Program-made: the position numbers and the translations under genes
Part shown: positions 53,303 to 60,916 of the stretch, piece after piece
Layout of the letters: each line of letters begins with the position of its first letter
Position numbering within the stretch: the stretch's first letter is position 1
The notes under the pieces: generated by a model
Told to the model about the DNA's origin: nothing
Databases searched by the model: none
Seen by the model: the letters and a program-made list of their open reading frames with translations, nothing else
Assembly (NCBI GenBank): GCA_943371025.1
Contig: CALRTC020000016.1
Span: forward strand, 66,161 to 130,160
Origin: Niveispirillum sp943371025
GTDB lineage: Bacteria; Pseudomonadota; Alphaproteobacteria; Azospirillales; Azospirillaceae
DNA: 64,000 nt
Reading direction: 5' to 3'

Positions 53303-54325
53303 TCACAGATCCAGGACCATCTTGCCGAAATTGCCGCCATCCATCAGGCGGACCAGGGCGGCCGGCGCGCCTTCCAGGCCGGCAATATGTTCTTCGCGCA
53401 CCACCACCTTGCCATCGCGCACCAGCGGGGCCACGCGCTTGCGGAAGCCGGCCAGCTCATTCCAGTAATCATAGACCACCAGCCCTTCCATGGTGGCGCG
53501 GAACTTGATCAGCGGCACCAGGTTGGGGCCGGGCAGGGGGGTGGCGGCCTTGTACTGTTCCATCACGCCCACCAGCACGACGCGGGCATTCAGCGCCAGC
53601 TGCGGCAGGACACCTTCCAGGATGCGGCCGCCGACGCCGTCATAATAGCAGTCGATGCCGTCGGGGCAGGCCTTGCCCAGGGCGGCGACCCAGTCCGGGT
53701 CGCGATGGTCGATGCAATCGTCAAAGCCCAGCACGTCCTTGGCATAGGCGCATTTCTGCGGCCCGCCGGCAATGCCCACGACGCGGGCCCCCATGCGCTT
53801 GGCCAGCTGCCCGGCCGTGGCGCCCACGGGGCCCGTGGCGGCCGACACCACGAAGGTGTCGCCGGGAATGGGCTTCAGCACGCGCACCGTGCCGGCCCAG
53901 GCCGTCAGGCCCGGCATGCCCAGCACGCCCAGCAGCGCCGTGGCCGGCACGCCGTCCAGCAGGCTGATCTTCTGCGCGGCGGTGGACAGCGGCCCCTGTG
54001 GCACACCGGCCGGCGGCACGTCCAGCACGGCGAATTTCTGCCAGCCGGCGCGGCAGGTGACGCGGTCGCCCACGGCGTAATCCGCATGGTGGCTTTCAAT
54101 GATGGTGGCCACCGCCTCGCCCGGCACCACGGCGTCCAGCGAGACGCCGCCCGACAGGTGGCGGCCGCGCAGGGCGCTGGCGATATAGGGGTCCAGCGAG
54201 ACATGATCGACACGCACCAGCACCTGTCCCGGTCCCGGAACGGGCATCGGCGCCTCTTCCAGGCGGAAATCCTCCAACACGGGGACAAGGCCGACCGGAC
54301 GGGCCAGCACGATGCGCTGATTCAT
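53303..54325 (-). CDS. NADPH-dependent MDR-family oxidoreductase (CurA/prostaglandin-reductase type)
   Basis: 340 residues without structural zinc lobe. QRIVLARPVGLVPVLEDF, VDHVSLDPYIASALRG, and the nucleotide motif SAATGPVGATAGQLAK are those of the CurA/PTGR subgroup, which reduces activated double bonds of enones or enoyl compounds. ATG at 54323-54325, AAAGGA upstream. A dyad at 54367 stands just upstream, shared with the rightward REDY-like/SDR operon. Confidence 0.9.
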   Translation of the reverse strand: MNQRIVLARPVGLVPVLEDFRLEEAPMPVPGPGQVLVRVDHVSLDPYIASALRGRHLSGGVSLDAVVPGEAVATIIESHHADYAVGDRVTCRAGWQKFAVLDVPPAGVPQGPLSTAAQKISLLDGVPATALLGVLGMPGLTAWAGTVRVLKPIPGDTFVVSAATGPVGATAGQLAKRMGARVVGIAGGPQKCAYAKDVLGFDDCIDHRDPDWVAALGKACPDGIDCYYDGVGGRILEGVLPQLALNARVVLVGVMEQYKAATPLPGPNLVPLIKFRATMEGLVVYDYWNELAGFRKRVAPLVRDGKVVVREEHIAGLEGAPAALVRLMDGGNFGKMVLDL

Positions 54326-54366
54326 GGAAAAGGTCCTTTGTTTGTGCGCGACAACAGGCTTGCAAT

Positions 54367-54384
54367 TGGTATAATGATATACCA
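54367..54384. promoter_or_regulatory. Putative operator dyad between oxidoreductase and REDY-like genes
   Basis: TGGTATA-ATGA-TATACCA, perfect 7-bp arms, in the 114-bp divergent region. It is the best member of the set with 2657, 4142 and 36453. Confidence 0.55.
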
Positions 54385-54439
54385 TTCATTCCAGGCAAGC
54401 GCTATTCCCATTTCCATCGTCTGGCGGAGGAATCCCGGC

Positions 54440-54751
54440 ATGTCCACGCGCATCATCGCCCTGTTCAACCTGAAGCCCGGCGTCGATCGCGCCGCCTATG
54501 AGGAATGGGCGCGCACCGTCGATCTTCCCACGGTCAATGGTCTGGCTTCCATCCAGGAATTCACCGTCTTCCGCTCCGCCGGCCTGCTGGGCAGCGATGC
54601 CGCCCCGCCCTACCAGTATATCGAGATCGTGGACGTGGCCGACATGGACCAGTTCGGAAAGGATATCGCGACGGAGACGATGGGCAAGATCGCCGCGCAT
54701 TTCCAGTCCATCGCCGATGTCACCTTCATCCTGACCGAAAAGCTGGGCTGA
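54440..54751 (+). CDS. REDY-like (HapK-type) small protein
   Basis: 103 residues, dimeric alpha/beta-barrel look: RIIALFNLKPGVDRAAYEEWA, SIQEFTVFRSAGLL, PYQYIEIVDVADMDQFGKDI. Related to the HapK REDY-like and EthD-type families, for which precise roles are poorly known. GGAGG is 7-8 bases before the ATG. 12 bp before the SDR gene. Confidence 0.8.
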   Translation: MSTRIIALFNLKPGVDRAAYEEWARTVDLPTVNGLASIQEFTVFRSAGLLGSDAAPPYQYIEIVDVADMDQFGKDIATETMGKIAAHFQSIADVTFILTEKLG

Positions 54752-54763
54752 GGGGGCGTCGCC

Positions 54764-55609
54764 ATGGCTGAAGGCAAGCGTTTCGCGGGCAAGGTTGCCG
54801 TCGTCACGGGATCGGGCCGGGCCAAGGGGCTGGGCGAGGCCATTGCCCGCCGGCTGGCGGCCGATGGCGCGTCGGTCGTGCTGTCCGATATCGGCAAGTC
54901 GGCCGACGCCGCCACGCCCGACAGCATGATCGGTGGCCTGTCGGAGATGCAGCAGCTGGCCGCCAGTATCACCGCCGATACCGGCGCGCGGGTGGAGACC
55001 TTCACCTGCGACGTGCGCGATCTGGCCCAGATGCGGGCCATGGCCGCCTTTGCCGTGGAAAAGCTGGGCGGGCTGGACATCTGGGTCAATAATGCCGGCA
55101 TCGGCTATATCATGAAGCCGCTGCTGGAACTGGAAGCGGCCGAATGGCAGGCCGTCATCGACGTGAACCTGACCGGCTGCTTCAACGGCATCAAGGCCGC
55201 AGCGGAAGTGATGGTGCCGGCGGCCAAGGGCGGGCGCATCATCAATATCGCCAGCCAGGCCGCCAAGTCGGGCTTTCCGTTCGCCGCCGGCTATTGTTCG
55301 TCCAAGCATGGTCTGGTCGGGCTGGTGCGCTCCACGGCCATCGAGCTGGGCCGCCACCAGATCACGGTCAACAATGTCTGCCCCAACCATGTGACCACGG
55401 GCCTGGGCGCCTGGCAGAATGAATATTTCAGCCAGAAGCTGGGCCTGTCGCTGGACGCCTATCTGGAAGGGATGAAGAACCGCATCCCCATGGGCCGCCC
55501 CGGCGTTCCCGAGGACACCGCCAACGCCGTCGCCTTCCTCTGCTCCGACGATGCCCGCTATATCACGGCGGAAAGCATGAATGTGTCGGGCGGCGAGGAG
55601 CCGCATTGA
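54764..55609 (+). CDS. Short-chain dehydrogenase/reductase
   Basis: 281 residues. Nucleotide motif TGSGRAKGLGEA (slightly expanded), NNAG at the fourth strand, catalytic Ser in INIASQAAK, and the Tyr-Lys pair in GYCSSKHG. Oxidises or reduces an alcohol/ketone; substrate unknown. Co-transcribed with the REDY-like gene. Confidence 0.92.
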   Translation: MAEGKRFAGKVAVVTGSGRAKGLGEAIARRLAADGASVVLSDIGKSADAATPDSMIGGLSEMQQLAASITADTGARVETFTCDVRDLAQMRAMAAFAVEKLGGLDIWVNNAGIGYIMKPLLELEAAEWQAVIDVNLTGCFNGIKAAAEVMVPAAKGGRIINIASQAAKSGFPFAAGYCSSKHGLVGLVRSTAIELGRHQITVNNVCPNHVTTGLGAWQNEYFSQKLGLSLDAYLEGMKNRIPMGRPGVPEDTANAVAFLCSDDARYITAESMNVSGGEEPH

Positions 55610-55647
55610 GGGGGGCTTTCCCCTGACGCTGTCGATTTCACTTTTCT

Positions 55648-55771
55648 CCCGTCATCCCGGCGAAAGCCGGGACCCAGGATCATAGGATCAACCGAAGACG
55701 CAGCTTCGATCAAAGCTGCTGAAAGGTCGGGCGTTTGGCCCCTGGGTCCCGGCTTGCGCCGGGATGACGGG
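55648..55771. repeat. Intergenic palindromic element, family A, copy 4
   Basis: Arms CCCGTCATCCCGGCGAAAGC and a mirror with one change (TTGCGCC for TTTCGCC). The left arm also reads GGGACCCAGGATC, less paired than other copies. Confidence 0.9.
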
Positions 55772-55812
55772 AGGATGGCTTCTTTCACCCCCACCCCCCG
55801 GAGTTCCCGCCC

Positions 55813-56697
55813 ATGTCCGCACCCGCCGATTTCACCTGGCCCAATGGCGCGAAGCTGGCCCTGTCCATCGTTGTGAATGTGGAGGAGGGGGCCGAGCATA
55901 ATATCCGCGACGGCGACAAGGGGCCGGAGCCGCTGGACGAACTGTCGGTGCATGTGGCCAAGCCCATCCGCATCCACGGCAATGAAAGCAATTACCAGTA
56001 CGGCATCAAGGCCGGCGCCCCGCGCGTCCTGCGCCTGCTGAAGGAATATGGGGTGGAGGGGACCTTCACCGCCGCATCCGTCGCCCTGGAACGCGCGCCG
56101 CATCTGGCGGCCGAGATCGTGGCCCAGGGGCATGAGATCTGCTGCCACGGCCATCGCTGGACCCACCAGTTCTGGATGAAGGAAGACCGGGAGCGGCAGT
56201 TCATCCGCGATGGCTTGCAGTCCATCGAGACGACCACCGGCACGCGGCCCATCGGCTGGCTGTCGCGCTATCTGCATACCGACGTCACCCGCCGGCTGCT
56301 GGCGGAAGAGGGCGTCTTCTATCATATGGATGATTATTCCGACGATTTCCCCTTCTGGGATCAGGTCCAGATGGAAGACGGCACGACCAGGCCCATGGTC
56401 ATCATGCCCTATGCCATCGACAGCAACGACATGAAGTTCTGGCTGGCCCCGGCGCTCACCCCGCGCGACTGGACCCAGTACGCCATCGACAGTTTCGACT
56501 GGCTGTACCGGGAAGCGCAGCAGGAAGGCGCCCGGATGATGAGCCTGGGCCTGCATCTGCGCATCATCGGCCGCCCCGGCCGCATCGGCGCCTTCCAGGC
56601 CTTCCTGGATCATGTGAAGCGCCACCCCGACGTCTGGGTCACCAGCCGCGCCAACATCGCCAAGGCCTTTGCGGCTTCCGTGCCGGCGCCGGTTTGA
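55813..56697 (+). CDS. Polysaccharide-deacetylase-fold hydrolase (PuuE/cyclic-imidase-like)
   Basis: 294 residues. N-terminal LALSIVVNVEEGAEH, then VEGTFTAASVALERAPHLAA, EICCHGHRWTHQ (metal His region) and LGLHLRIIGRPGRI. The pattern fits the PuuE/allantoinase-like and cyclic imide hydrolase branch rather than chitin deacetylases; no signal peptide. Near HyuA/HyuB and an amidohydrolase, a role in opening cyclic amides is plausible but unproven. Confidence 0.87.
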   Translation: MSAPADFTWPNGAKLALSIVVNVEEGAEHNIRDGDKGPEPLDELSVHVAKPIRIHGNESNYQYGIKAGAPRVLRLLKEYGVEGTFTAASVALERAPHLAAEIVAQGHEICCHGHRWTHQFWMKEDRERQFIRDGLQSIETTTGTRPIGWLSRYLHTDVTRRLLAEEGVFYHMDDYSDDFPFWDQVQMEDGTTRPMVIMPYAIDSNDMKFWLAPALTPRDWTQYAIDSFDWLYREAQQEGARMMSLGLHLRIIGRPGRIGAFQAFLDHVKRHPDVWVTSRANIAKAFAASVPAPV

Positions 56698-56744
56698 GGG
56701 GGGGGGCTCCCGCGGGTCCTTCACACACACTCTATCTCTATCCT

Positions 56745-56768
56745 CGTCACCCCGGTGACAAGCCGGGG
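56745..56768. repeat. Short palindrome fragment
   Basis: CGTCACCCCGGTGACAAGCC resembles one arm of the family A elements with changed bases; unpaired. It opens a 346-bp gap (56698-57043) that otherwise holds the family B element, the promoter and operator at 56987-57023, and no gene. Confidence 0.5.
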
Positions 56769-56794
56769 CACTACCTTCGCCCCCTGGAATAAGG

Positions 56795-56886
56795 TGCCTT
56801 CCCCGCGAAAGCGGGGATCCAGGGGCCACCGGAAACCACGCGTCGGTGCCCTTGGCCCCTGGATCCCCGCTTTCGCGGGGAAGGCA
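56795..56886. repeat. Intergenic palindromic element, family B, copy 2
   Basis: Arms TGCCTTCCCCGCGAAAGCGG and its mirror, extended through GGATCCAGGGGCCA; 92 bp. Same family as 11331. Confidence 0.92.
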
Positions 56887-56986
56887 GGGAGGGGGGCCTA
56901 AGCGAACCGCATCCCCCGTCACCGGGGTCACGGTGGCTGCCCTACCGTCCCCCCAAAAACAATCCACCGCTTCCCCACCCCGCCCC

Positions 56987-57014
56987 TTGACGGGGTTTTC
57001 TTTTGCCCTAATAT
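56987..57014 (+). promoter_or_regulatory. Promoter of the citE-maoC operon
   Basis: TTGACG, 16-base spacer, TAATAT, 30 bp upstream of the CitE-like start. The clearest sigma-70-type promoter in the right arm. Confidence 0.6.
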
Positions 57015-57023
57015 GTCCGGACA
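57014..57023. promoter_or_regulatory. TGTCCGGACA operator candidate
   Basis: Perfect 10-bp palindrome abutting the -10 box, where a repressor would block initiation. GntR-type pattern; regulator not in window. Confidence 0.45.
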
Positions 57024-57043
57024 AATAGATTTCGAGGATCGCC

Positions 57044-57859
57044 ATGGCGGAACGCTCTTTGTTGTTCGTGCCCGGTTCCAAGCCCGACCGGTTCGGCAAG
57101 GCGCTGGCTGCCGGGGCTGACATCACCTGTATCGATCTTGAAGATTCGGTGGCGCCCGAGGGCAAGGCGGCGGCCCGTGCCGCGGCCCTGTCCTTCATTG
57201 CCGAACAGGGGGCGCCGGCCGGCCTGTGGCTGCGCATCAATCCGGTGCGCAGTGCCGTGGGTCTGGCCGATCTGCTGGCGGTGCTGGACAGTGCCGCCGG
57301 CCCCACGACCCTGATGCTGCCCAAGCTGTCGGACCCGGCCGATCTGGCCCTGGTGGATGAGGTTGTGGGCGAAAGGCCGCTGCGGCTGGTGCCGCTGATC
57401 GAAACGGCCGCCGGTCTGCGCAACGCCGCCGCCATCGCCAAGGGCCCCCGCGTTTCCGCCATCCTGTTCGGCGCCGTCGATCTGTCGGCCGAACTGGGCT
57501 GCACGCTGGATTGGGAACCGCTGCTCTATGCCCGCTCCACCCTGGTCGCGGCGGCGGCCGAAGGGGGCATCGGCCTGCTGGATGTGCCGTCCATCGATGT
57601 GGCCGACCTGGAGGGCTTGCGGGCCAGCACGGCGCGGTCAAAGGCGCTGGGCTTTACGGGCCGCGCCTGCATCCACCCGTCGCAGGTGCCCGTGGTGAAC
57701 GAGGTCTACACGCCGACGGTGGCCGAGATTACCCGCGCAAACCGCGTGGTGGACGCGTTCGCAGCCGCCAGGGGCGGGGTGGCCCTGCTGGACGGCAAAC
57801 TGATCGAATTGCCCGTGGTGCGGGCGGCCCGGCGCGTGCTGGCCGCCGCCGGGGTCTGA
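57044..57859 (+). CDS. CitE-like (HpcH/HpaI family) acyl-CoA lyase
   Basis: 271 residues. ERSLLFVPGSKPDRFGKALA, CIDLEDSVAPEGKAAAR with metal-binding acids, LWLRINPV, LVPLIETAAGLRNA, and FTGRACIHPSQVPVVNEVY are those of citrate-lyase-beta-like enzymes, including malyl-CoA and citramalyl-CoA lyases. Followed within 20 bp by a MaoC hydratase; that pair suits cleavage of citramalyl-CoA to pyruvate and acetyl-CoA after hydration of itaconyl- or mesaconyl-CoA. Confidence 0.9.
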   Translation: MAERSLLFVPGSKPDRFGKALAAGADITCIDLEDSVAPEGKAAARAAALSFIAEQGAPAGLWLRINPVRSAVGLADLLAVLDSAAGPTTLMLPKLSDPADLALVDEVVGERPLRLVPLIETAAGLRNAAAIAKGPRVSAILFGAVDLSAELGCTLDWEPLLYARSTLVAAAAEGGIGLLDVPSIDVADLEGLRASTARSKALGFTGRACIHPSQVPVVNEVYTPTVAEITRANRVVDAFAAARGGVALLDGKLIELPVVRAARRVLAAAGV

Positions 57860-57876
57860 TGAAGGGACAAGGTAAA

Positions 57877-58398
57877 ATGGTGCAGAACTGGAAGGAAGTC
57901 GGCCCGAACCGCTATCGCGAGACGTTCGGCCGCTATTTCGAGGATTTCCATGTCGGTGACATCTATGAGCACCGCCCCGGCAAGACCGTCACCGAATATG
58001 ACAACCACCTGTTCACGCTGCTGACGCTGAACACGCATCCGATGCATTTCGATGCGGAATTCGCCAAGGCGTCCGAGTTCAAGCAGAACCTGGTGGTCAG
58101 CCCCTATACGCTGGCGCTGCTGATCGGCATGAGCGTCACCGACGTGTCCCAGAAGGCCATCGCCAATCTGGGCATGGACGAGGTGAAGTTCAGCGCCCCC
58201 GTCTTCCATGGCGACACGCTTTATGGCGAAAGCGAAGTGCTGGCCAAGCGCGTGTCGGAAAAGCGCCCCAACCAGGGCATCGTCACCATCCGCACCATCG
58301 GCAAGAACCAGAACGGCGTCACCGTCTGTTCGTTCAAGCGCAACATGCTGATCCCCTTCCGTGGCCATGCCGTGGAAGACCGGGTCGAAAATTACTGA
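57877..58398 (+). CDS. MaoC-family acyl-CoA hydratase
   Basis: 173 residues, single hotdog hydratase. FEDFHVGDIYEHRPGKTVTEYDNHLFTLLT then NTHPMHFDAEFA gives the Asp/His hydratase pair; DEVKFSAPVFHGDTLYGESEV follows. Start ATG 57877 behind AAGG, or ATG 57859 overlapping the upstream stop. Long-form MaoC proteins of this look act on mesaconyl- or itaconyl-type CoA esters; this is family knowledge and context. Confidence 0.9.
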   Translation: MVQNWKEVGPNRYRETFGRYFEDFHVGDIYEHRPGKTVTEYDNHLFTLLTLNTHPMHFDAEFAKASEFKQNLVVSPYTLALLIGMSVTDVSQKAIANLGMDEVKFSAPVFHGDTLYGESEVLAKRVSEKRPNQGIVTIRTIGKNQNGVTVCSFKRNMLIPFRGHAVEDRVENY

Positions 58399-58419
58399 TC
58401 CCAGCCGGAGCCAGAGACC

Positions 58420-59616
58420 ATGAGCACGCCCCACCCCGGCATCCACGCCGATGATGAAGCCGCCATCCTGGACAGCATTGAACGCTGGCTGGCCCGCGAA
58501 GTCCGCCCCGTGGCAGAAAAGCTGGAACATGACGACATCTACCCGATCCAGCTGGTCGAGCAGATGAAGGAACTGGGCCTGTTCGGCGCTACCATCAGCC
58601 CGGAATTTGGCGGGCTGGGGCTGCCGGCATCCACCTATACCCGCATCGTCGCCCTGATCTCTGAGACCTGGATGTCGCTGACCGGCATCTTCAACAGCCA
58701 TATCATGATGGCCACGGTGGTGGAGAAATTCGGGACCCAGGCCCAGAAGGAATATTGGCTGCCCAAGTTCTGCGCCGGTGAAATCCGTGGCGGTCTGGGC
58801 CTGACGGAGGCCGATGCCGGCACCGATTTGCAGGCCATCCGCACCCGCGCCACCCGCACCGATCGCGGCACCTATATCGTCAACGGCACCAAGACCTGGA
58901 TTTCCAACGGGATTGAGGGCGGGGCCGTGGCCCTGCTGGTCAAGACCGACCCCGAGGCGCAGCCGCGTCACAAGGGCATGTCCATGCTGATCGCGCCCAA
59001 GGTCGACCCCGATACGGGCAAGCGGCATGAAGGCTTCCGCACCGGCAAGAAGCTGGAAAAGCTGGGCTATAAGGGCATCGACAGCGCCGAGCTGATCTTC
59101 GAGGATTACGAGCTGGATGCCGAGCGGCACCTGGTCGGCGGGATCGAGGGCAAGGGCTTCCTGATGGCCGTGGGCGGCCTGGAACTGGGACGCATCAATG
59201 TCGCCTCGCGCGCTGTCGGCATCGCGCGGCGGGCCTTGAAGGAAAGCGTGGCCTATGCCCAGACCCGCCGCACCTTCGGCAAGCCCATTGGCGAACACCA
59301 GGCCATCCAGTTGAAGCTGGGCGAGATGGCGACCAAGGTCCGCGCGGCCGAACTGCTGGTCCAGGACGCGGCCGCCGCCTATGACCGGGGCGACCGCTGC
59401 GACATGGAAGCCGGCATGGCCAAATATTTCGCGTCCGAAACCGGCGTGGAGGTCACGCTGGAGGCCATGCGCATCTTCGGCGGCTATGGCTATTCCAAGG
59501 AATACCCGATCGAGCGCCTGTACCGCGACGCGCCGCTGATGTGCATCGGCGAAGGGACGAACGAGATGCAGCGCATCATCATCGCCAAGCAGATGATTGC
59601 GCGTCATCCGGTGTAA
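58420..59616 (+). CDS. Acyl-CoA dehydrogenase
   Basis: 398 residues. LGLTEADAGTDLQAIRTRA, KTWISNGIEGGAVALLVK, RRTFGKPIGEHQAIQLKLG and catalytic Glu in CIGEGTNEMQRIII. FAD enzyme oxidising a CoA ester; the substrate could be a methylsuccinyl- or other branched acyl-CoA. CCGGAGCC precedes the ATG. Third gene of the CitE-MaoC operon. Confidence 0.93.
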   Translation: MSTPHPGIHADDEAAILDSIERWLAREVRPVAEKLEHDDIYPIQLVEQMKELGLFGATISPEFGGLGLPASTYTRIVALISETWMSLTGIFNSHIMMATVVEKFGTQAQKEYWLPKFCAGEIRGGLGLTEADAGTDLQAIRTRATRTDRGTYIVNGTKTWISNGIEGGAVALLVKTDPEAQPRHKGMSMLIAPKVDPDTGKRHEGFRTGKKLEKLGYKGIDSAELIFEDYELDAERHLVGGIEGKGFLMAVGGLELGRINVASRAVGIARRALKESVAYAQTRRTFGKPIGEHQAIQLKLGEMATKVRAAELLVQDAAAAYDRGDRCDMEAGMAKYFASETGVEVTLEAMRIFGGYGYSKEYPIERLYRDAPLMCIGEGTNEMQRIIIAKQMIARHPV

Positions 59617-59624
59617 TCCCCCCT

Positions 59625-59739
59625 CCCGTCATCCCGGCGAAAGCCGGGACCCAGCGTGAGGCGCGGTCAGCGCCGACATGAGTCTTGTCGCGGCAGACGC
59701 CGCTCTACGCTGGGTCCCGGCTTTCGCCGGGATGACGGG
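59625..59739. repeat. Intergenic palindromic element, family A, copy 5
   Basis: Arms CCCGTCATCCCGGCGAAAGC and mirror. The centre differs wholly from copies 1-4 (GCGTGAGGCGCGGTCAGCGC region) and has its own arms ACCCAGCGT/ACGCTGGGT. Confidence 0.93.
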
Positions 59740-59785
59740 GAAAAGTGTCTGCTGCTGATGTTTGCCCCAACGGAGACCCCCGTCC

Positions 59786-60916
59786 ATGACCCGTCCCCTT
59801 TCCGGCATCCGCGTCGTCGCGGTGGAGCAATATGGCGCCGGGCCCTATGGCAGCATGCTGCTGGCCGATCTGGGCGCCACGGTGATCAAGGTGGAAAACG
59901 CCGCCACGGGCGGGGATGTCTCCCGTTCCACGGGGCCGCATTTCCTGGGTGAACAGGACAGCCAGTTCTTCCAGACCTTTTCCAAGGGCAAACAGTCGGC
60001 CAGCATCGACCTGAAGACCGCCGAGGGCCGCGCCGCCTTCAACGAGTTGCTGAAGGGCGCCGATGCGCTGATCAACAATCTGCGCGGCGACCAGCCCAAG
60101 AAGCTGGGCCTGACCTATGACGCGGTGAAGGCGATCAACCCGCGTCTGGTCTGCGCGCACCTGTCGGCCTATGGCCGTGGCAACAGCCGGGAGACCTGGC
60201 CCGGTTACGATTACCTGATGCAGGCCGAAGCCGGCTTCATGGCCCTGTCGGGGGAGCCGGATGCGCCGCCGACGCGGCTGGGCGTGTCCATGGTCGATTT
60301 CATGACCGGCACCATGATGGCGTTCGGCACCGTGTCGGCCATCCTGGGCGCCAAGGCTACCGGTGTGGGCTGTGACGTGGATGTCGCCCTGTTCGACACG
60401 GCGCTGCATCAGCTGTCCTACCCCGCCACCTGGTATCTGAACGCGGGCGACCAGATCACGCGCCTGCCGCGCGGCGCGCACCCGTCCATCGCCCCCAGCC
60501 AGTCCTTCAAGACCAAGGATGGCTGGGCCATGCTGATGTGCCAGACGCCGAAATTCTGGGAGGAATTCTGCCGCCGCGCGGGCCGGGCCGACCTTCTGGA
60601 CCGGGCGGAATTCAAGGATATCCCCGCCCGCCGCGTGAACAGGCAGCTTCTGTCCGACACGCTGGATGAGGTGCTGTCCACCCGGACGACGGCGGAATGG
60701 CTGGAAATCCTGGGCGGGCATGTGCCGTTCGCCCCCATCACCAGCTTGGATCAGGCGCTGGACAATCCGTTCGTGGCGGAGATCGGGATGGTGGAGACGG
60801 TCGATCATCCGGATGCCAGGGACGGCACCTTGCGGCTTCTGTCCTCGCCCATCCGTATCAATGGTCAACGGCCCAAGGGCGTCCGCGCGCCCAAGCTGGG
60901 GGAGATGGGGGAATGA
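59786..60916 (+). CDS. CaiB/BaiF CoA-transferase, first of a tandem pair
   Basis: 376 residues. LSGIRVVAVEQYGAGPYGSM, FSKGKQSASIDLK, catalytic-type Asp in LGVSMVDFMTGT. The active-site opening VEQYGAGPYGS differs from the other paralogues here. Overlaps the next CaiB gene by 4 bp (ATGA), so both are made in step; heteromeric CaiB-type transferases such as succinyl-CoA:malate SmtAB have this arrangement. Confidence 0.9.
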   Translation: MTRPLSGIRVVAVEQYGAGPYGSMLLADLGATVIKVENAATGGDVSRSTGPHFLGEQDSQFFQTFSKGKQSASIDLKTAEGRAAFNELLKGADALINNLRGDQPKKLGLTYDAVKAINPRLVCAHLSAYGRGNSRETWPGYDYLMQAEAGFMALSGEPDAPPTRLGVSMVDFMTGTMMAFGTVSAILGAKATGVGCDVDVALFDTALHQLSYPATWYLNAGDQITRLPRGAHPSIAPSQSFKTKDGWAMLMCQTPKFWEEFCRRAGRADLLDRAEFKDIPARRVNRQLLSDTLDEVLSTRTTAEWLEILGGHVPFAPITSLDQALDNPFVAEIGMVETVDHPDARDGTLRLLSSPIRINGQRPKGVRAPKLGEMGE

